This document shows, one piece after another, positions 24,801-34,798 of a DNA stretch of 64,000 bases. The first letter of the stretch is position 1, and each line of letters starts with the position of its first letter. The notes under the pieces were generated by a model. It saw only the letters and a list, made by a program, of their open reading frames with translations, ran no database searches and had not been told where the DNA came from. Source of the DNA: Yamagishiella unicocca (taxonomy: Eukaryota > Chlorophyta > Chlorophyceae > Chlamydomonadales > Volvocaceae); NCBI GenBank assembly GCA_003116995.1, contig BDSL01000023.1:992001-1056000 (forward strand), given 5' to 3'. A program made the translations under genes and the position numbers.

Positions 24801-26020
24801 CCCACAGTGGCACCGGCACCGAAAGCCGGCACCCGCCTGCTCAATCCACACCGCCCATCCGTCAAATGCGAGTCTCCATGTCAACGCCCCCGCCCCCGCC
24901 CGTCCAGGTGTCCGAAGGCTATGCACCAGCTACATTCCCCATGTCGAGTTACCGGTTCTTCTTTGCAGCACCCCACCCCCACCCCAATCTCGCCCCCATG
25001 TCGAGTTGCCGGTTCTTTTATGAAACCCCCCTCGGCACCAGTCCGCACCTCGGCCCCCACCCGATGTCCCTGAGCGCACGAACCCACAACCCGGGCATTC
25101 CCAGTGTCCTTCGCCAATGCTGATAAACTGGAATACACCCGTCCCCCAAACTGCCAAACCATCCGGCCCCCAGTCGCTTCGTTTGCTTCAGCCCCAGGCC
25201 AGTTGCGCCCTTCATATCATCGGGCAGTATGCCCTGTGCCCCCCCCCCCACCTTTCAGAGCGACAGCTGGTCGACCCACTACATTTCCCCAGTCGAGTTA
25301 CCGGTTCTTTTACTGTAACCCCCCCGCCCTTCAGAGCGACAGCTGGTGGACGGAATCAGCCCCCACCCACTCGCTGCTTCGTTGGTGTCCTCCCGCCCGG
25401 CCCACCGCAGTGCCACAGGCACCCCCGCACCCCCAGATGCTGCACCCCTCGTGCCGGAGCCAGCCGCGCCTGTACTGCGACCGGGCAGCGAGCCCCGAAA
25501 CCACCCAGCCCCACTCACCCCCTCGCTGCCTAAGCCCTATTCAAAAGTACCAGCGCTCGCGCGCCCCCCACTCCCGCGCCCCCCACTCCCGCGCCCCCTC
25601 TCCCCCCCACATCTCAGCCCCAGTCTGCCAGGGCACCGCACATATGGACCCAGGAACCCTCCCCCCCAGCTCCAGCCCGCCCGGCCCAGCCGTACGACAG
25701 ATCCGATTTGGGTTGCAGTACTCACTGTACTGCACCCGGTCCAGCAGCTTATTCCAGAAGATGGCCGGCTCGTTCTTGGCTACTGCCTCGCGGAACCGGA
25801 TCCAGAGCTCAGGATCCCAAACCGCCGACAGATCCACCCCCGTGACGCCGTACGTCCAATCCATGAACGTGACCTGCTCGTCCAGCTGTCTCGCCAGCTG
25901 CGCCGCCTGCTGCCCACCCAGCACTCCACGGACCTGCTCGCCGAAGGTGGCGAAGGACTGCTGCCAGGCGGGGTCATTCAGCAGCGGCAGCGAGAGCGCC
26001 GCGAAGGGCGAAAGAGCCAT
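12883..26020 (-). CDS. FtsHi-type AAA+ protein, protease-dead
   Basis: Twenty-three exons chain without a phase break: 26020-25726, 24591-24518, 24214-24036, 23390-23160, 22659-22547, 22141-21963, 21414-21286, 20975-20855, 20471-20275, 19915-19832, 19448-19335, 18934-18771, 18423-18302, 17895-17822, 17636-17504, 17138-17083, 16583-16468, 15922-15792, 15613-15489, 15171-15031, 14253-14101, 13477-13308 and 12988-12883; about 1068 aa. A membrane segment lies near residue 285 ([15 protein letters not shown]). The AAA+ domain (about 360-600) has Walker A GPPGTGKT, Walker [12 protein letters not shown] and the second region of homology ALLRPGRFE. Where active FtsH has HEXXH, exon 13 reads [12 protein letters not shown], so the zinc ligands are missing. 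Known FtsHi proteins of plastids act as ATP-driven import or assembly motors with Ycf2/FtsH12. The C-terminal extension beyond residue 760 is long. CTCGCGGCC before the ATG follows a possible acceptor, so an upstream transit-peptide exon near 26450-26670 is likely. Confidence 0.9.
13022..13066 (-). repeat. Family D repeat core
   Basis: GCATACATACACACCGTTGACGCGACAAGGACAGG type, preceded by a G-run. It lies in the last FtsHi intron. Confidence 0.55.
13070..13096 (-). repeat. Family B repeat core
   Basis: GGAGTTTCGAGGAAGAGTTG, a diverged reverse copy directly beside a family D copy in the last FtsHi intron. Confidence 0.5.
13561..13606 (-). repeat. Family C repeat core
   Basis: GGGGGGATAAAAGAAATCCG followed by CGAATCCACGGCCGACAAAC. 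It lies in an FtsHi intron, in the same orientation as the gene. Confidence 0.65.
14001..14036 (+). repeat. Family C repeat core (diverged)
   Basis: CGGCCGTGAATTCGGGGATC followed by CTCTTTTACCCCC. It lies in an FtsHi intron, antisense to the gene. Confidence 0.5.
14036..14085 (+). repeat. Family D repeat core
   Basis: CCTGTCCCGTCGCGTAAATG, reading toward ATGCCACCCCC. It abuts the preceding family C copy, so two families stand side by side. Confidence 0.5.
14471..14493 (+). repeat. Family B repeat core
   Basis: CCACGGGTCTTCCTTGAAAC followed by CCC, immediately upstream of a family A copy, in an FtsHi intron. Confidence 0.6.
14500..14576 (+). repeat. Family A repeat core (diverged)
   Basis: Contains AGGTGTCCGAAGCCTATGCA and then CATGTCGAGTTACAGAG, ending TGTAACCCCCC. 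FtsHi intron. Confidence 0.6.
14719..14795. repeat. Tandem duplication of 39 bp
   Basis: Two back-to-back copies of a unit beginning CGTGACGACTGGCTGGACCA; intronic. A GGATATC/GGACATC repeat lies just before it (14625-14665). Confidence 0.8.
14836..15021. repeat. Minisatellite, CCGCCCCCTGGTCC type
   Basis: More than ten copies of an about 14-bp C-rich unit (CCGCCCCTGATCCC grading into CCGCCCCCTGGTCC) directly next to an FtsHi exon donor site. Confidence 0.85.
15998..16024 (-). repeat. Family B repeat core
   Basis: GGTTTCGAGGAAGACCCGTG followed by GAGGGG; FtsHi intron, sense to the gene. Confidence 0.65.
16207..16231 (+). repeat. Family B repeat core
   Basis: ATCCACGGGTCTTCCTCGAA followed by ACCCC, directly before a family A copy, in the same intron as the reverse B copy at 15998. 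Confidence 0.65.
16234..16280 (+). repeat. Family A repeat core
   Basis: CCCACTACATTTCCCCAGTC then GCGTTACCGGTTCTTTTATT; FtsHi intron. Confidence 0.7.
16278..16465. repeat. Minisatellite, about 67-bp unit
   Basis: Nearly three copies of a C-rich unit containing CCACCCCGCCGACCCCAGCC and ACCCCCTGCAGCA; intronic. Confidence 0.8.
16644..16699 (-). repeat. Family A repeat core
   Basis: Reverse copy: AAAGAACCGGTAACTCGACT followed by GGGGTAATGTAGTTGGTGCA; FtsHi intron. Confidence 0.7.
16733..16783 (-). repeat. Family D repeat core
   Basis: AAACCGTTTACGCGACAGGG followed by CTAGGACAGGG; FtsHi intron. Confidence 0.6.
17924..17960 (-). repeat. Family C repeat core
   Basis: GGGTTTGATAACAGGATCCA followed by CGAATCCACGG; FtsHi intron. 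Confidence 0.6.
19612..19825. repeat. Minisatellite, CCTGCCCTCCCGCCC type
   Basis: About a dozen copies of a 15-bp unit with 1-2-bp length variation. The array fills an FtsHi intron and stops at the exon ending 19832. Confidence 0.85.
21428..21624. repeat. Minisatellite, GCAGGTGGAGGAGCA type
   Basis: About thirteen copies of a 15-bp unit (some 12 or 9 bp), all multiples of three, so both strands stay open over long stretches. It sits in the intron just upstream (minus strand) of the AAA+ exon at 21414. Confidence 0.9.
23400..23427 (-). repeat. Family B repeat core
   Basis: GGTTTCGAGGAAGACCCGTG; it begins a few bases from the acceptor of the FtsHi exon at 23390. Confidence 0.65.
23455..23485 (-). 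repeat. Family B repeat core (variant)
   Basis: GGTTGCAAGGAAAACCCATG; second B copy in the same FtsHi intron. Confidence 0.5.
23871..23942 (+). repeat. Family A repeat, long form
   Basis: Begins CCAGGTGTCCGAAGGC, continues CACCAGCTACACTTCCC, then ATGTCGAGTTACCGGTTCTT and TTATGTAACCCCC. One of the two longest copies; antisense in an FtsHi intron. Confidence 0.75.
24901..24968 (+). repeat. Family A repeat, long form
   Basis: About 70 bp closely matching the copy at 23871 from CCAGGTGTCCGAAGGC to GTTACCGGTTCTT; antisense in FtsHi intron 1. Confidence 0.75.
24996..25030 (+). repeat. Family A repeat core
   Basis: CATGTCGAGTTGCCGGTTCT then TTTATGAAACCCCC, 30 bp downstream of the previous copy and in the same orientation. 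Confidence 0.65.
25274..25326 (+). repeat. Family A repeat core
   Basis: CCCACTACATTTCCCCAGTC then GAGTTACCGGTTCTTTTACT and GTAACCCCCC; FtsHi intron 1. Confidence 0.7.
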
Positions 26021-28167
26021 GGCCGCGAGCTGGCGGTTGGGGGGCCGGGAGGGCGGGATCCGGGCGGGATCAGGGCGGGATCCGGGCGGGATCAGGGCGG
26101 GATCAGGGCGGGATCAGGGCGGGATCCGGGCGGGATCCGGGCGGGATCCGGGCGGGATCCGGGCGGGATCAGGGCGGGATCAGGGCGGGATCAGGGCGGG
26201 ATCAGGGCGGCAGGGTAAGCGGGTGGTTTGGAGGGGTTGCAAGGAAAACCTGTAGACAAAGAAAAACCGTGTGGGTTTGGAGGGATGGGCGGGACACCGT
26301 AGGTGCCGTGAATAGACACAAGGGCTGTGGCTGTGGCGGGTTGCGGCTCCCGCTCCCTCCACGCTCTCGGTTAGGGAAATCCTGCCCGACGCGATGTGGG
26401 TCAGCGGTAAAACAAGGAACCACGAGCAGCAGCCGGCACTGTTGGGTACTGCGAGGCACGTGCTGCTGCCTGCAGCTGCTGCTGCTGCTGCCCTGGGGGC
26501 CAGCGGTGATGCGCGGTATGTACTGCCCTCCGGCGGTGGCCACGCGGCGTGGATCGGAGAGAGGACCAGCTGACCAGCTGTCGCTGTGCGCAGGGGGCTG
26601 TCTTCGCCCTAGCTGGGAGCTGCGCTCGCGGGGGGTTTGACACCGACGTGACATGCCGGGTGCGGTGGCGAACCATCATTCGTGTGTGTGGCCCGACCCA
26701 ATAAGTCTTATTGGCGGCCCGCTGGACCAAGCCGACTGTGTATGCAAGCGGACGGCAGCGGCCCCGCAGCCTCGCAAGTCTGTGCGAAAGGACTGCAAAC
26801 CCGCATCGTACATCCCGCATGTACCAAGCCTCTGAAGATACAGAGAGCAGCTTGCCGATGAACTTCTCACCTGCCGGTTGGGCATTTCACTGAACCGAGC
26901 TGCATCGTCCTTTGGTTGCAGCGCATCAGCCGCTGGTTCAGGTACTCCGTTTGCTCCCTACATAGTCCAGTAACCAGGTTATGTTCCAGCAAGCCAAACT
27001 CGGGCTCCAAGCCTGGCGACCCCGCCGAGAGACGGCGGCGAGAGACCATGGCCGACCGCACATCACAATCCACCATCTAATAAATTGGGACACACTCCTA
27101 GCAACGCACCCATTGGGTCCGATGATCATTATTTCCGCTGCTGCTCCGGCACAGTAGGCTCCGGCTCACTTGCCCAGGCAGAACGCCGATACTCCGCCGT
27201 GCATGGAACCCCCTGCATTTTATGCCGAAATTGCTTGGTGCAACTGGATATGACGTCGACGCTGTGCTGGGTGCAGAGCACGGCGGCCGGAAAGTGCCGG
27301 CCGCCTGCATTGCAGCCACACTATTCGAAGATGTATGAAATCAAAAGGTTGGAAAGTAACAATGCGCTAATAGTTTAATTGTCTTCTTTTCGCGTAGTCC
27401 ATGGCTAGCTTTGGGTAAAACAGTTGTCCCAGCCAAACCCCCTGCGGGCAATTGCCCCAGCACTAGAACGGATGTGCCCGTCAGGCGAATTTGCTAAACT
27501 GAGCTGCGATTTCGTGCACCTTGAGCGTGGGCACTTGCTTGCCTGCACGACTGTACGGACAACTTATTTTCAACAGTTACGCTTGCAAAGCTATCTATGG
27601 CTTTCTGTGTAATAGTGAACAAAGGATACTCGAATGCAGGTACCCGCAGCCTATTGGCTGGCACGGAACACCAAAGCCTCCGCATACCGGTATCGGCTGT
27701 TTCCCACAGCTGGGAAGGACACGCGATTTTACGTTCATGGTGATTAAACACATTTGTATAAGGCAGGTTTCAAGACCGAACATCAACGAAATCGCATGAA
27801 ACAACATATACCGACCTCAGCGTCGAATGGAAATGACAAACGTCGCTGTTACCTAGTGCATGCGGTATTACTTTATAGTCATTGTAAATTCCGGGGGGCG
27901 TGCAACTGCACTTTTGGCCTGCAAGCTTTATGCGTTTTTGTCTTCGTTTCCGTACGTCCATAATCCCAAAATAAGCCTGCAAAATGGACAGGCTCGCTGA
28001 CTAAAGCCGTAGGTTATTCATCGGGGATTTCTTGCGCATTTATTTGTAGCTGGTACGTGTAGGCCATCGACGTGCCATAATAGGAGGATTATGAATTCAG
28101 AAACTTGAACCGTTGCAACCCAGCTTGCCTCGCACATATCTATGGTTACGCGTAAAGGAAATCGGTC
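26021..28167. other. Divergent intergenic/promoter region
   Basis: This lies between the divergent FtsHi (-) and RING/TRAF (+) genes. The FtsHi side has the 12-bp minisatellite and a family B core (26233-26262). A minus-strand stretch of Arg, Ser, Ala and Gln-rich coding potential at about 26450-26820 is a candidate transit-peptide exon for FtsHi, for example splicing at 26437 (ACA/GTGCCG) to the acceptor CCGCCAG at 26030; this is speculative. From about 26900 to 28160 the composition becomes more AT-rich, with no coding signal, as expected of a shared promoter region. Confidence 0.5.
26046..26213. repeat. Minisatellite, 11/12-bp GGGCGGGATC type
   Basis: About fourteen copies alternating GGGCGGGATCC and GGGCGGGATCA. 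It lies just upstream of the annotated FtsHi start codon, either in the 5' UTR or in a first intron. Confidence 0.9.
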
Positions 28168-29838
28168 ATGATAACTGCGCTCATGGCACAGCCGGGGTCG
28201 TTATCGGACCACCCGGCGCTGAAGAAGGTGGAGGAGGAGCTTGCGTGCCCAATATGCTTGGAGACGGCGCAGCTGCCAGTAAACTATTCATGCTTTAGAG
28301 GCTGCGGAGGCCGCTTCTCAGCCAGTAAGTGACCGTTGCGGTCGTCTCGCTTCGCGAGGTTAGCGGTCAGAAGCCACCGACCCCGGCCTGACCGAATCCG
28401 GCCGACGGCAGCAAATTCGTAATACGGTTGTTCGCATGGAACATATACCAGCAGAAACACATTCCAAACCCTGCTTGTGGCTGGCAGCCAGAAAGATAAC
28501 TCAAGAGGGCGCGGCTGTGCTTCCGGTCTGCAGACGCACTCCCACCCACCCCCGAGTGCTGTCCAGCTCCGCCATCCATGTCCAATGACGACCACACGCG
28601 CCTCCCTGATCTGCCAAAGCGGATGGCAACGAATGAAGCAGATACAACAAATTCGTTCCCCTTGCTCTCGTCCCAACAACCACCACCCCTCCTGCATCAT
28701 ACCGTCCACACGTTCTCCACCCAACGCACTCCCCCGCCGCGCTGCCACACCCCAGGCAGCACCTGCCTACGGAGCGTGCTGTGCCTGCAATGCGCCAATG
28801 AGGCCCTGCAGCTGGGCAGGGCCCCGCCGGACCGCTTTCCCAGCACTGGCGGCTTCGCATACTGCCTCATCTGCCGGGAGACGCGCGTCGACGCGCGCAT
28901 GCTCACCCCTGACAACGCCTACCTGCTCAACCACAACGTCATGTCCATCATGGATGCGCTGGACATCCCGGCAGTCTGCAGGTGCCGTACGGGCACCCTG
29001 GGGTGGCGGCGGAGGGGGATGTGTATGGGGGCACTTCGCACGGGCAGAGGCTGTGCTGGCCGTAGCATGACCGAAGGGGCCTGAAGGGCTGAAACGCGTC
29101 TGTGTGGTTCCAGGCGCGGCCCATCCACCGTCATTGCCTTGGCGGCCGCCGTCGACGCCGCCGACGCCGACGCCGGCACGGACCCGCGTGCCTCCGTCCC
29201 CTGTGCGCAGAGCTTGCGCGGAGGACTGTGGCTCGCAGACTGGCCTGCACCAGCACTACCTGCGCCGCTGCCGGGCCGCGATCGTCAAGTGCCGCTTCCG
29301 CGGCTGCGCGCACTGGCACACTCGCAGCGCCGCCGCGGCCCACGAGGACGCCTGCACCGTCGGCCGCGCGCGGTGCGGGCAGTGCAGCACCTGGGTGGAC
29401 CGCACGGAGCTGCTGCGCCACATGGTGTCCACCTGCCGCCTGCGCGTCGTGAACTGCGTGCTGTGCAAGCACTCCGCGCTGCTGCCCGACATGCTGGAGC
29501 ACCTGCGGCTGCACCAGAGCCAGCTGCAGGGGCAGCTGCAGGCGGGGCAGGGGACGGCGGCGGCCGCCGGCGCCGCCGGCGCTGGCGCGCGCCCTTCGCT
29601 GATGGCGACGGCGCGCGGGCGCCAGCCGCCTGGGTCGGTACCGCCGGCTGTGGCTGTCAGTGCGGCTGTGGGCGTGTCGGTGCAGGGGCGCGCGGCGTCT
29701 GCGGTGAGGGAGTTGCGGAGGGGGGAGCCGGAAGCGACGACGACGGCCGCGGCGCTGGCGGCGCTGCAGCAGCAACAGCATGTGTTGGAGCAGCAGCCTG
29801 GGGGGGCGCGAGACCGACAGCCGTCACCCAGCTTGCCG

Positions 29839-29873
<35 letters not shown>

Positions 29874-31936
29874 ACAGCAACAAGGACCGGTGCTCACACA
29901 GCAGGAAGTGCAGCAGCAGGCGCAGCAGCTACTGCAGCAGCTGCTGCGGCGCCAGCAGCAGCAGCTGCTCCTGCGGCTGCAGGCTCAGGGGCAGGCGCAG
30001 GGACCGGGGGCGGGCGACCAGCGCGGGATACCATCGCGCCCACCCCTACCCGTCACCAATGCTGCCGCCGCCGCCACCAATGCCGCAGCCACTGCACAGC
30101 ATAGCGGGCGGCTACAGCAGCAACAACAACAACAACAACAACAACAACAAATGCACCAACTGAATCAGTTGCAGCATGCGAGCAACGTGGCTTTCGGCGG
30201 TGTGCAGGTCGCGTGGGCTGCAACCGCCGGAAGAAACCTGGCAGCCGCAGCGGGCGCCGCAGGAGTGCCGGCTCCTGTCCCAGCGCCCAACTCGACAGCA
30301 CGCGCCACCGGCCGCTCCGCCACCGTCACTGGCGTAAGCAGCGAACCCGCTTCCGGCGGTCAGGTCTCGTCCTTCGACATTGATTTCGATGGCGGTGCCG
30401 GCGGCGGTCGCGGCGGCAGCGAAGGCAGCACGCAGACCGGGGCGGTGTCGGCGCCGTTGCAATGGGCCCGGGCATCAGCTCCAGGGATGGCCGCCAGCGA
30501 GTCGGACGGTCGTACGGACCGCCGGGAACGCAACGGCGGCAGCGAGGAGCTATCGGACCTTGTACGACGACGCGGCGCCTTCTGGCCGCCGGAGCTGGAC
30601 GACACAAGGTCGGCGTCGCCGCCGCCGCGGTCGGCGTCGTCAACGGCGGCGGCGGCGGCCGCCGCCGCCGCGTTTGGGATTGGGCCGGAGCAGCAGGGTG
30701 GCGGCGGCGGCGGCGGGGTCCATCCCGGTGGCGGCGGCCTGGATGGCCAGGTGACGGCGGCGGAGGCGGACGAGGCGGCGAGACTGGTGCGCACCGCCGC
30801 CGCCATCGTACGGGCCAGCGCCGCCACGGCGTCGGAGCGCCGCAACCAGCGACAGGTGCGGAGGCGGCGGCGGGAGGCGAGGGGGGCGAGGAGGGAAGCC
30901 GGCCGGGCCTGCCGTACGGCGAGAACGGGGTTGCAACTGAACACGTCCCGCGTGCAGTGCACCACGCCGCCTGGTGCCTCTTCCAGAGACCCTAGCGCGC
31001 CAAGCCATGTAGATGTAGGGGCCAGAGAGCGTGTCACGGATGTGGTGGTGGTGCTGGCGCTGGTGCCGGTGCTGGTGCTGTCTTCCGTAGTAAGTAGCAG
31101 CAACCCCTCTGGCGCCTATCCCGCACCCAACACCCGCAGGCCCTCCTGGTTGGTGGCCCGGGGCACGCCGCGCCGGGCGGGCAGGCGAACGGCTCAGCCC
31201 CGTGGTGGGGGGCCGCCGGTGCGGTGGGCGGGCCCGCGAATCGCTCTGACCAGTGCGGTGGCGGCGGCGGAGCCCAGGGGATGACTGTGCAGGCAGCAGC
31301 GGCGGCGTCGGTGGGGTTGCCGGGCGGCATTCGCCGGAGCTTCAGCGACACAGGTGCGAATGCTAACACAGGGAAGGGCAAGGGGATTGCGAGGAAGACC
31401 CGTGGACGGCAAAAGGGGAGGGGAGGGAGGCACGGGAGGGGAGGAGAGAGGAGGGAGGCACGGGAGGGGAGGGCAGGGGAGGGACTCATCGGTTGCCCAT
31501 CGGTCACGTGCGGCAGGACGGGTTCGTAAACTCGAGTACGAGAATGGCGGGGAGAAGGCAATAGGTTAGGCCTGTGGGGCATGCAGTGCGTTCTGCGACA
31601 ATCCTGTCAAGCATGGAGCGTCTTTACGCCGGGCGGTGCGACCCACGGGTCTCCAGGGACTCCCCCAACGCTCCAATACCCGGGCCGTCGCGCTCCCCCC
31701 CCCTCAATGCCCCTGCTCCCACCCCTGCGTCATGCTCCTCCCTCCCCATTGACCGTCACCTTCACCGCCCTCGGTTTGTTGGCCGTGGATTCGCGGATTC
31801 TCTTATCAAACCCCCTCCCCCCTGCCCCTTCCCCTCCACATCAGAGCTGGTGTTTGACGTGCTGGAGGAGCTGGTCCGTGCCTCGTCTAACGGGGGGGAG
31901 CGGGGGGCGGTGCGGGTGTCGGCTTCGGGCGTGTAG
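28168..31936 (+). CDS. RING plus TRAF-type zinc-finger protein, polyQ
   Basis: Five exons keep phase: 28168-28324, 28756-28981, 29211-30855, 31140-31353 and 31845-31936; 777 aa. Exons 1-2 give a variant RING domain starting CPICLE (about residue 31) and ending CLICRE (about residue 100). Exon 3 opens with repeated TRAF-type fingers (ACAEDCGSQTGLHQHYLRRC, then CRFRGCAHWHTRS, CGQCSTWVDRTELLRH) to about residue 235. The rest is low complexity: a run of 15 Gln from 29836, a second Gln run at 30116-30149, and poly-Ala and poly-Gly stretches. RING/TRAF-finger proteins are usually E3 ubiquitin ligases, so that is the inferred role. The exon 3 acceptor at 29211 was chosen because the upstream acceptor at 29114 leaves the zinc-finger frame. 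Splice assignments after 30855 are the weakest. The last intron and 3' flank carry inverted family C repeats. Confidence 0.82.
31387..31411 (-). repeat. Family B repeat core
   Basis: ATTGCGAGGAAGACCCGTGG followed by ACGG; last intron of the RING/TRAF gene. Confidence 0.6.
31748..31814 (+). repeat. Family C repeat, left half of inverted pair
   Basis: TGACCGTCACCTTCACCGCC, then CTCGGTTTGTTGGCCGTGGA, then TTCGCGGATTCTCTTATCAA ACCCC. It is the inverse of 32097-32160 with one mismatch. It lies in the last intron of the RING/TRAF gene. Confidence 0.85.
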
Positions 31937-32096
31937 CGCCAACCCCGACAAGGACCTGCAGGGAAGGGGCGCCTGCGCCACCACGTCCGCCTCCCAGCCC
32001 CGAGGCGGCGTCACCAGGGTGCTGGATCCATGCTGGATCCATGGTGACCCGGGGCTGGCCGAGGGGGGGTTGGCAAGGCACAAGACTCGGCAAGGG

Positions 32097-32160
32097 GGGT
32101 TTGATAAGAGAATCCGCGAATCCACGGCCGACAAACCGAGGGCGGTGAAGGTGACGGTCC
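32097..32160 (-). repeat. Family C repeat, right half of inverted pair
   Basis: Reverse complement of 31748-31814 over about 63 bp with one substitution. It lies in the 3' flank of the RING/TRAF gene, so the pair brackets the terminal coding exon. Confidence 0.85.
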
Positions 32161-32403
32161 AGCGGAGCGGCCGAGGGGGGAGGGCGGCCGCCCTGGAGTG
32201 ACTGAGATCAGCGCACGTGAGCAGGGAGGCAGGAGGGAGACAGGAGGGAGGGAGGAGGGAGGGACGGAGAGCGGCAGGAAGGGACCGAGAGCGGGCGGAC
32301 GGGCGGGCGCGGCAGCCTCCCGTACCCGCCCCGCTGCGGGCTTCCAGGTCCCGGTTGGTCGCGTGGGTGAGCATCACAGCTCCGACGCATGGTGTTGTGC
32401 GCC

Positions 32404-32572
32404 GGGAGGTGGGGTGGAAGGGGTTGGTGTGCGTCCGGGAGGTGGGGTGGAAGGGGTTGGTGTGCGTCCGGGAGGTGGGGTGGAAGGGGTTGGTGTGCGT
32501 CCGGGAGATGGGGTGGAAGGGGTTGGTGTGCGTCCGGGAGATGGGGTGGAAGGGGTTGGTGTGCGTCCGAAG
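32404..32572. repeat. Minisatellite, 33-bp unit
   Basis: Five copies of a unit containing GGTGGAAGGGGTTGGTGTGC and GTCCGGGAGGTGG. The unit is a multiple of three, so frames stay open through it. It lies 3' of the RING/TRAF gene. Confidence 0.9.
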
Positions 32573-32893
32573 GGGGAGGAGTGAGTTGCTCATGAAACGG
32601 TTGGAGGCGAAACGACGAAGCGACGAGGACACAGGCGGTGTTGAGCTGTGTGGCGCAAACCGTGCGTGCGGGGGTGGCGGGGGGCTGAACTGACGGCGAA
32701 CGCCGGTTCATGTTCGTGTACGACGTAGTGTGTACGGCATAGTGCGCGCGGTTATGTAGGGTGGAGTGCGTGTGCGGCGGCCACAAGGCAAGCAGGAGGT
32801 CCATACGGTGGGACGGGGCGGAGATGTCTTGTGGGCTAGGAGGGGCGGGTATGAGAGGAAACCCGTGAGGCAGGGGCTTGTGAGGGAAGCCCG

Positions 32894-32898
32894 TGTAA
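32894..32898 (+). terminator. Candidate TGTAA polyadenylation signal
   Basis: First clear plus-strand TGTAA after the RING/TRAF stop codon, about 960 bp downstream. The long distance makes it tentative. Confidence 0.25.
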
Positions 32899-34798
32899 TA
32901 GGAAAAGCCGACCAGGAGGGCGGGGCGGGCGGGGCAAATGTCCGGGCAAGGCGTCTGCTCGGCATCGGCGAGTGTGCGTCCTGGCCGGCTGCCTTGCTGG
33001 CCGGTTGGCTGCCTGTGCTGCCGAGTAACGGAAACGTAGAATGGCCGTGCGTACGTGTATATTGTGCAGGCATCTGTTCGCGTTTGTGGGGTTGGGGTTT
33101 CACAAAATGTGTGGGTCTGGGCTTCCCTTCATTGGATTTGAGCGGGCCCCGGTGCGCGCGTGGGAGGACCCAAACCACCGGCGCACGCCGCCTAGACATG
33201 CCGCTGTGCGGTTCGCATTTGAGGACAAGGAGCTGCCGCCGGCAGCACCTTCAGAACCGCTTCCTACATACCTTCGTACGTAAGGCGCGCGTTAATACTT
33301 TCCGACGCGCGCTTTAGTTTTTACAAAACATCGGGCAAGAACACCCAACTTTGCCACACCTTTACGCCTGGGAAAACCTCTTATTCTCTTTGGCAGGACC
33401 GGTATGTTATTTTCGCCCATTGCTTCACGCCGTCAACAAGTCGGTCGCGGAACTGCCGCCCACGTGGTGTTGTGGGTTATCGTTTTTGACTGGTCGGTGT
33501 TACCCTGTGTTACCGTCCTGATTTTGTTGGGTTGTGCAGTGCTTTGAACGTTGTGGCCTTTGGTAACTGGTGTCAGGTGAACGATGTTTGTTGCCGATGG
33601 GTTTGCGGCACCAGCGGCGCAGCGGTGGCATCAGGAAGGTAATGAAAGGGCTTTCACGCCCCAACTGTATCGTACATACACTTTTTTATTGCCGTACGTT
33701 GTGAGCCATGCGTAGCAATGGATCTTGAGCCGTCAGACTGTTCACTCGAGTCGCTGAGCGAGGGCACGGGCATGATGGCGAGTTGCCTTCGGACGGATTT
33801 TGATGCACCGTCAGGCCCCGGTTCTGTAAATTGCAGGTCGATAACCGCCCGCTTAGGCCTAAAAATGCCACCCCACTATCGACGAGTCATTTGGATGGCC
33901 CAGGATACTGCGAAGCAGGGGAGCTGATCGAATGGGTGCGAAATGATTCCGTGCCCACAGCCCTGGCGCAGACCCTGATCGCAACGTCCCACGGGACACT
34001 CGCTCCCGCTGAACCCGTAATAATGGGTATGGAGTTCTGGAATGTTATTCATAGTGCACTCGTTCGGTCAGGCCCTGGACGGTCCTACCCCACTTCTCTT
34101 CGGTTGGCTCTCTTACGCTCTGTCGGGGGCTCGGCGTGAGGTCCCATGGGTCACGGAATTTGCGTAAGGTAGTAACTGAGTAAATCTCCTAGTAGTGCAT
34201 AGGTATGGCTGCCGTCTGCGCCAATCCAGGTCCTGTTAGTCGGTGCATGTCGTTCTGGCGGAATACGGCATTCGAACAGCTGACATATTTTCGTAGGACT
34301 GCCTCGTCAATCTGCAAGGCGGGACAGTAAGATACGGTTGCCTGTCCCTTGACACAGCGTGATAGTTATATAGTGATGACTGGTCTGATGGTCTCAGCAG
34401 TTCCTGTCGGTCGTTGGGGAACGGCGACAGTCTGACGGCGTGACCTCGCGTCGTCGAACAAGGGCTCGATTAGGGATGCCTGCGTTTAGCTCCTTTGGCT
34501 TATTGGAAGGCCTCTGGCTAGGCGTCAACGCCTGGCTGTTTGGCCTCACCGCTGGGTGGCTATTCTTCAGCAATAGCTTGCACCAGTAAGACGCTTACGA
34601 TGTTCAGGTTGAACCGATAGTACGTTGGGACTTTGAAGGTATAAAGGGCTTTCGCCGCACGCATGCAGGGAGCAGAATGCCGATGGTGCAAGCCGCCATC
34701 GTGCGACTTCGGTCAACACGAGCAATAAGGTATTGCTTATCTCTTAGATTGTAATTTTGCGTCAACGACTCATCCTGCTTGCGGCCGTCGTCTCGCAG

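Larger units (their letters stand above)
31937..34798. other. Intergenic; possible 5' exons of the cyclase
   Basis: The first 1.3 kb holds the RING/TRAF 3' flank with the family C repeat and 33-bp minisatellite. From about 33300 the DNA is less GC-rich. Two pieces could be 5' exons of the following cyclase: an ATG at 33718 opening an acidic, Ser-rich frame to about 33836 (possible donor TTGCAG/GTCGAT), and 34474-34584, which encodes a clear membrane segment (LWLGVNAWLFGLTAGWLFF) ending at a good donor CACCA/GTAAGA. I could not connect either to the exon at 34799 with matching phase. Confidence 0.45.

Noticed and set aside
29139..30104. Alternative plus-strand frame at the start of the RING/TRAF zinc-finger exon
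   Set aside because: It encodes low-complexity Ala/Gly and loses the zinc ligands; the acceptor at 29211 restores the TRAF-finger frame.
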